Source of the DNA: Nematostella vectensis
Lineage: Eukaryota > Cnidaria > Anthozoa > Actiniaria > Edwardsiidae
Reading direction: 5' to 3'
NCBI RefSeq assembly: GCF_932526225.1
Contig: NC_064048.1
Location: 2,557,597-2,621,596 of the forward strand
DNA length: 64,000 nt
The notes beneath the pieces are model-generated. The model saw nothing but the letters and a program-made list of their open reading frames with translations. It did not search any database and was not told where the DNA came from. The position numbers were made by a program, and so were the translations under genes. This document shows, in pieces, positions 60,201 through 64,000 of the stretch; position 1 is the stretch's first letter; each line of letters opens with the position of its first letter.

Positions 60201-63200
60201 AGGGAGGTTAAGTGAACACGGACATGTAGAAGAAATACAGTAGCACGGCTACACTGAGGCAAAGGCTCTGAGGTGAGACACGAAGGGAGGTAAGTCAGCA
60301 AGAGAAAGCAATCATCAACAATGTGCGTGATGTCAGGCTTTTGGGACTTAATCTTAGAAGCTGATAAAGGCGCTACGTGGTGGGTTTTCAATGTAACAGG
60401 GTTTATTCGAACATCCACCATTAGAGAAGAGACGAAAAGTATCAATTAAAGGGGTAGTGTCATGAGTTTGCCGTGGTCCACGGTTTCCTTATCCACGAAC
60501 ACTTGGAGAAAAGAAGCTGCTATTTTAATTAAAGACATAATGTCACGAGTTTTACGAGTTTTGGGCCATCTTCATCCATCATAAGAGAAGAGCCGGAAGC
60601 TATCAATTAAAGGTGTAGTGGCATGACTTTTCCGTGGGCCACGGTTTACTCAATAATCCAACATTAGAGGAGAGACAGAAACTATCAATTAAAGGGATAA
60701 TGCCAGGTTTCCAATAATTAACGATCAGCGGAGAAAAGAAAACTGGACTGAAGAACCGCTCATCAGTGACGTCAGTTGACGTATTAAAAGCGTTATCCCT
60801 TCGTTGAAGCAAGACATAATTGCAGCTTTTAAAGTAACAGTTCAATCCAGCTTCTAGATCTGGGGGGATGCATTCTGCATCATGTGGCGGTTAGTTCTTT
60901 TTGACGACTTTCCCAAGCGGGGTTTGTTTGCTATAAGGTGTGCTTGTGCGTTTGTGGACCAGCCAATACTCTCGTCCGATCCTTCGCGCGGAGTGTAGGG
61001 GAGATGACTGAGGCCTAAAGGTCATATGCTTGCACTACAGTTGCTACGTCGCGCGCTAGTCGTCACGTCACGCTAACTCGCTTTCGATCGGTCTGTCTCC
61101 CCTCATATTCTGCCATAATCGTGCCTAGTGTATTCATTGCGTTGCAAAGCGGGCATTTCCTTTTCACGCGTAAAGCAACATTAACAGCTCGTCAAACATG
61201 CATGCAGTAGACTTACTTGAGGCTCTCTGTGCGTTGCACCAACAATAAAAAGTATTTGCGCAAAAAGTATGGCAGTGACTAGGTTAATGTGAATGAAAAC
61301 TCGCTCTGACCGAAGACTCCTGCAACGAATACAAACAAAAAGACATTAAGACCAAGAAGTGTTTCTAAATGGTGGCAAGTCTGTATTTTCAAGACGGCCG
61401 TTGTTTTTCACAATACGGTATATCTATATCAATATCAGGCGGAACGGTAACAAAATTCCAGAAAGTGCCATGATTTCATAACACTTGTAAATCCCAAGAC
61501 AGTTAATGCACAGCTGAGCACATGTACGACTCTCTATAGTCTGTTTTACCGGAATAGAGATCTCCTGGTATTGGGATTCCTGTTTCGCTTGGGGAAGAAA
61601 GAGTAGATCGCCAGTATTCAGACTATTCTTATACATTCTAACAACGTAGCACGGCTCTCTATTTTATTGTACATGCGCTCTTACTTACGGAAGGAATAGG
61701 TGAGTTAGGATCGTCAGGACACAGCCGGCAATTGACAGTCCAAGGCCGATAAATGTGATGTACGTCAGGTAGTCGTCGTGAACGGTAGGGTCCTGCGCAC
61801 GAGAAAGAGAGTCGGCAATTGTGCTTTAATCATTCGTTATGTACCTATTTTAATAAACTTTGTCAATGCAAATTGCGAGTGGCGGTTCCAAGAAAAATTG
61901 CTGCTTTTGGGTATAATTATTTGTAAGAATAAAAATGATGAGTAAACTTAAACAATTTTTTTAAGGCTAGGGTATGGTCTTACAAGGAAATCCCAGATTG
62001 AAATTTTTAGAAATGTTCCTAGATTTCTTCTAGAAAAATCGTAAATCAAACCTTTGCTTTTAGTCTTGTTAGTATGGCAAAGTTGGTCAGGTGATCGCAG
62101 TAACACGTGATCTGCGTTGCGTTCCTCGGTCCCAGTCTACACCCTTCAATTGACCAGGATCCATGCGGGCTACCATCACTGATAAAAAATGCGTGACCAA
62201 TAAGAATCAAAATCAAAATTTTTACTAATTACGTATAAATCTCTTCACACGTTCAGGCTCAGGTCTATATCTCTGATGACCATCTTTCCCCCTTTAAACT
62301 TTAACGCCAGCCAGATCATCTGGCCTCAATCTTCTTACCATTGCTAGCTCCGAGACAGTAAATGATGGAGACCGAGTTTTTTTAAATTGCGTCTCCTAAG
62401 CTTTAGAATGTACTTCCTAATTATATCAAATTGGCTGAAAATGCCATTCCTTAAAGTACTAGTAGCACGTAATTTGCTACTTTTCGAAATTCCACCAAAT
62501 TTAGTACACAGGTACTAGACATCCTCGTCTTCAACTGTATTCACGATAATAAGGGAAACCTGCCACTTTATACTAATCTTTCATTGTAAGAGCCTTGAGT
62601 TTTTAGAAATGCTCCTAAAACGTTTTTTTTATGTTTATTACTAATCTAGGTAATGAAAGTGTAGAACTCTGTTTCGTCGAGTTCCAGTGGACCCACCGTT
62701 TCGTTATGTCCCAGAAGGCACACTCTCGAACAACATCTTCCCTGTTAGACTGAAAAAAATAATAACACAAGGGATTAAGCAATTAGAGAGCTATGACTGT
62801 TTACTTATAAATGGCGTTGATCGAATCCGTTGTATCATGATGTCGCGTTTTCAAAACATCGATTTGTTTTTGTCTTTTGGGATTTTCTGTTCCGCCAGTC
62901 AAATTATTCTAAGCCAATCAGATTCTTGCCATCTCTCGCCTAGTGCAGTTGCCTGGCTTTCTGTCGCGACACTGTCTGGTTTTCGTCCAGAGGATAGCCA
63001 GGGAAGTGCACAAAGCGAGACTCTGATTGGCTCAGAATGGTTTTACTGACGGAACAGACAATCCAAACAAATTGTGTTGAGCGCGCCCTCTTTTTAAGAT
63101 GGCGGCCAGTAAAACGTACTAAACAAAATTCCTGCAAGTTTGCAGGACCCGGCGTAGGAAACGAAAGGGAATAATAAGGAATAATAAGTATTAAGTTGAG

Positions 63201-63396
63201 TAAAAGTTAGAACATAGTGTGTGAAGATGAGTTACAAGAATCACATGCTGGTTGGATAAAGATGTACTTTCAAAAGATGAACAATTATTTGCTAACCTGA
63301 GGGAACTTAAAAACAAGTTCTACTGGTTCTTTAAATCGTGACGTCACTTTAGGCGACACCACAACGGCCATCACGTGACTGCTAATGTTCGTCCGA
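50665..63396 (-). CDS. Adhesion GPCR, 3' portion (GAIN, GPS, 7TM, tail); 5' end beyond window
   Basis: Twelve exons in coding order: 63396-63297 and 62749-62697 (end of GAIN domain), 62178-62052 (GPS), 61792-61689 (TM1), 61319-61217 (TM2), 57464-57311 (TM3), 53727-53661 (TM4), 53368-53302 (TM5 start), 52997-52921, 52399-52273 (TM6), 51378-51337 (TM7), 50838-50665 (tail, TAA). All junctions are in phase; about 397 residues are present. The GPS is canonical (ECAFW, GSWSIEGC, CYCDHLTNFAIL), with predicted cleavage between L and T of HLT and the tethered peptide starting TNFAIL. The 7TM has FTWMLVEGIHIY, LGLTWLFGFLAF and LFAIFNSMQGF, as in latrophilin/CELSR-type receptors; the subfamily is not decided. 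The large introns hold a hAT element and minisatellites that copy its splice sites. The gene runs off the right edge. Confidence 0.92.
51861..52150 (+). repeat. Dispersed repeat, forward copy of 2810-2967 and 905-1025
   Basis: 51861-52025 matches 2810-2967 inverted, and 52060-52150 matches 905-1025 inverted. The order is consistent with one longer element at the left end of the window (about 905-2967) and a shorter, internally deleted relative here. It lies in an intron of the adhesion GPCR. Confidence 0.6.
52693..52934. repeat. 80-bp tandem repeat x3 copying a 5' splice site
   Basis: Three head-to-tail copies of 80-81 bp; the first two are identical. Each unit ends in CTCTTACTTTGAGCTGGTCT, which on the minus strand is the last exon bases AGACCAGCTCAAA plus the donor GTAAGAG of the adhesion GPCR exon 52997-52921. 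Two extra donor copies therefore lie downstream of the true one. Confidence 0.9.
53830..53919. repeat. (CAT/CAC)n trinucleotide tract 1
   Basis: CAT and CAC triplets in blocks, in an intron of the adhesion GPCR. A similar tract lies at 54200-54299. The His-rich and Met-rich open frames are artefacts. Confidence 0.95.
54200..54299. repeat. (CAT/CAC)n trinucleotide tract 2
   Basis: Same composition and block order (CAT, CAC, CAT) as 53830-53919, immediately left of the MITE that carries the hAT element. The shared block order suggests duplication of one tract. Confidence 0.95.
54334..56763 (+). mobile_element. hAT-family DNA transposon, 2430 bp
   Basis: The ends are perfect 21-bp inverted repeats beginning TAGGCTCTTACCGAAAGTG. 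An exact 8-bp target duplication CCCCCTTT lies at 54326-54333 and 56764-56771. Subterminal GCACTTTTTT-type repeats are plentiful at both ends. It encodes a damaged transposase on the plus strand and sits in an intron of the adhesion GPCR, in the opposite orientation. Intact ends and target duplication suggest a fairly recent insertion. Confidence 0.95.
54706..56466 (+). pseudogene. hAT transposase with zinc finger and dimerisation domain, interrupted
   Basis: The main open frame (54706-56286) has a BED-like zinc finger (CLAC, then H-x5-H) at about residues 34-60. An RNase-H-type core follows, with IFDGSTRQGEAI (Asp near 175) and MRDGASVNQ (Asp near 241), then SETRWWSNWEVYK. It has no ATG before the finger. 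An upstream frame (54492-54725, with ATGs) would meet it if the A-run at about 54711-54717 had one base fewer. A TAG at 56284-56286 precedes the C-terminal dimerisation motif (AAAERVFSVLN), which continues in the same frame to TGA at 56464-56466. The last residues look shifted by one base. Three lesions make it unlikely to be active; the A-run could also be a sequencing error. Confidence 0.85.
56882..57250. repeat. CAT/CAC-rich low-complexity region
   Basis: Imperfect CATCAT, CACCAT and ATCATT repeats with interspersed AT-rich sequence, just right of the split R2 element. The His-rich open frame is not a gene. Confidence 0.8.
57465..60299. repeat. 82-83-bp minisatellite made of an exon/acceptor junction, about 34 copies
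   Basis: Each unit, read on the minus strand, contains a pyrimidine-rich acceptor (CCCTTCGTGTCTCACCTCAG or CCCTTTGTTTCTTACCACAG). Then comes the first part of the TM3 exon of the adhesion GPCR (AGCCTGTGCC to TCCGTGTTCAC), then TTACCTCC. Two subtypes alternate in blocks. The array abuts the real exon 57464-57311 and lies upstream of it in transcription. No unit contains the exon's own donor. Confidence 0.97.
60425..60710. repeat. Degenerate tandem repeat, about 120 bp x 3
   Basis: Copies of a segment with GAGACGAAAAGTATCAATTA, then AAGGGGTAGTGTCATGAG and CCGTGGTCCACGGTTT, diverged by substitutions and indels. In the intron between the TM2 and TM3 exons of the adhesion GPCR. Confidence 0.7.
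62887..63059. mobile_element. MITE with TCTGTTCCGCCAGTC ends in adhesion GPCR intron
   Basis: The left arm TCTGTTCCGCCAGTC...CTAAGCCAATCAG is repeated inverted on the right (CTGATTGGCTCAGAAT...GACGGAACAGA). About 173 bp, between the two GAIN-domain exons. Confidence 0.75.
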
Positions 63397-63744
63397 CTGC
63401 AGAAGAAAAATAAATAAAACGTCCAAAATAAGGAAGAGGAATGCAAAATTATTACAATAACTTATGAACCCAGTAGATTATTACAATAACTTATGAACCC
63501 AGCGCCGTAGAAAGACTAGCAATTGTTCATTTAATGATAACCCCAACCAAGGAAAAAAAGCTCTTGTTACGAGACAGCCTCATTATATATAATTTTTATC
63601 CCTTTCCCTTTCGCATTAGAAGTGTAGATTGTTCTTAAGGTCCTATATTGTTGCCTCCATTTTAATGGTCAAAGACGTCAAGACCCCCCCCCCCCCCCCC
63701 CAAGCAAAATATCTTAAAAGTAAAAACTTTCTTGCCTTACTCTC

Positions 63745-63998
63745 CTGTCGTTTTTTTAAATGGTCTAAAAGAGCCTGGAGCGAGCGCGCGGGAGACCTGT
63801 GATATTCTAAAACGCCATTCCCAAGATTACTGCCAGCGAAATCGTAGTAAAAACGAATTCCTGCAAATTTACGTGAAAGTTTTTGACTTACAAAGCTCTA
63901 GAGCGATAAGAAGCGAAAGAGAATGATTGAAGCAGACTACCAAATATGGTATGTAATGCCTAATAAGGAAATGACATATCGAACTAGAAAAACGACAG
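63745..63998. mobile_element. MITE family CTGTCGTTTTT, copy 3 (most intact)
   Basis: Starts CTGTCGTTTTTTTAAATGG and ends AGAAAAACGACAG, so the 11-bp ends are exact inverse repeats. It defines the family also seen at 20908-21175 and 30556-30884, with internal GCGCGCGGGAGACCTGTG and ATGGTATGTAATG blocks. Confidence 0.85.
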
Positions 63999-64000
63999 TT

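Noticed and set aside
57692-60445. Several frames of about 100 codons on the minus strand
   Set aside because: They are read-throughs of the exon-derived minisatellite and not separate genes, although part of each unit truly matches the TM3 exon.

Overview
The window looks like animal nuclear DNA, most likely from a cnidarian and probably an anthozoan such as a sea anemone. Genes are split by GT-AG introns and are sparse. The R-Ras protein is close to the vertebrate form. Receptors combine somatomedin-B, GPS and class-B 7TM modules. The AT-leaning intergenic DNA is packed with short inverted-repeat elements, minisatellites and unusually many poly-C/poly-G runs. The species cannot be fixed from the sequence, and nothing points to a bacterial or viral contig.

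Layout. (1) 1-13 kb: repeats, a 44-bp minisatellite of about 59 copies, and four short plus-strand exons (near 3.0, 6.3, 9.9 and 10.6 kb) that share a cysteine pattern close to CX6C-X8-13-CX6C. They look like a small family of secreted-type peptides. (2) 14.7-23.5 kb, minus strand: a nine-exon gene for a predicted secreted protein of about 881 residues. It has an Ala/Gly-rich hydrophobic stretch typical of membrane-inserting proteins and GGGND motifs like RTX calcium-binding repeats. One exon border falls inside a MITE. (3) 27.6-30.3 kb, plus: a two-exon Mab-21/cGAS-like nucleotidyltransferase-fold protein that ends in a CaaX box. (4) 33.9-39.8 kb, plus: a complete eight-exon R-Ras gene. (5) 42.9-46.2 kb, plus: an intronless somatomedin-B plus class-B 7TM receptor, followed by a 72-bp perfect palindrome and a 33-bp minisatellite. 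(6) 50.7-63.4 kb, minus: the last twelve exons of an adhesion GPCR (GAIN, GPS, 7TM, tail); the 5' part lies beyond the window. (7) 54.3-56.8 kb: a hAT DNA transposon with intact ends and target duplication but a damaged transposase, inserted in an older MITE inside an intron of the adhesion GPCR.

How the genes fit together. They are independent eukaryotic transcription units and I see no operon-like organisation. Several concern membrane signalling: R-Ras, two class-B receptors, and a Mab-21 protein that may be lipid-anchored. The main surprises are: (a) the four-exon Cys-peptide family; (b) the RTX-like secreted gene with a MITE-borne exon start; (c) a prenylation motif on a Mab-21 protein whose third catalytic acid seems lost; and (d) two minisatellites in the adhesion GPCR that each copy one of its splice junctions, about 34 acceptors and 3 donors.

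Limits. Exon borders were set by eye from GT/AG sites and phase. All multi-exon models keep phase throughout, but no transcript data were available.
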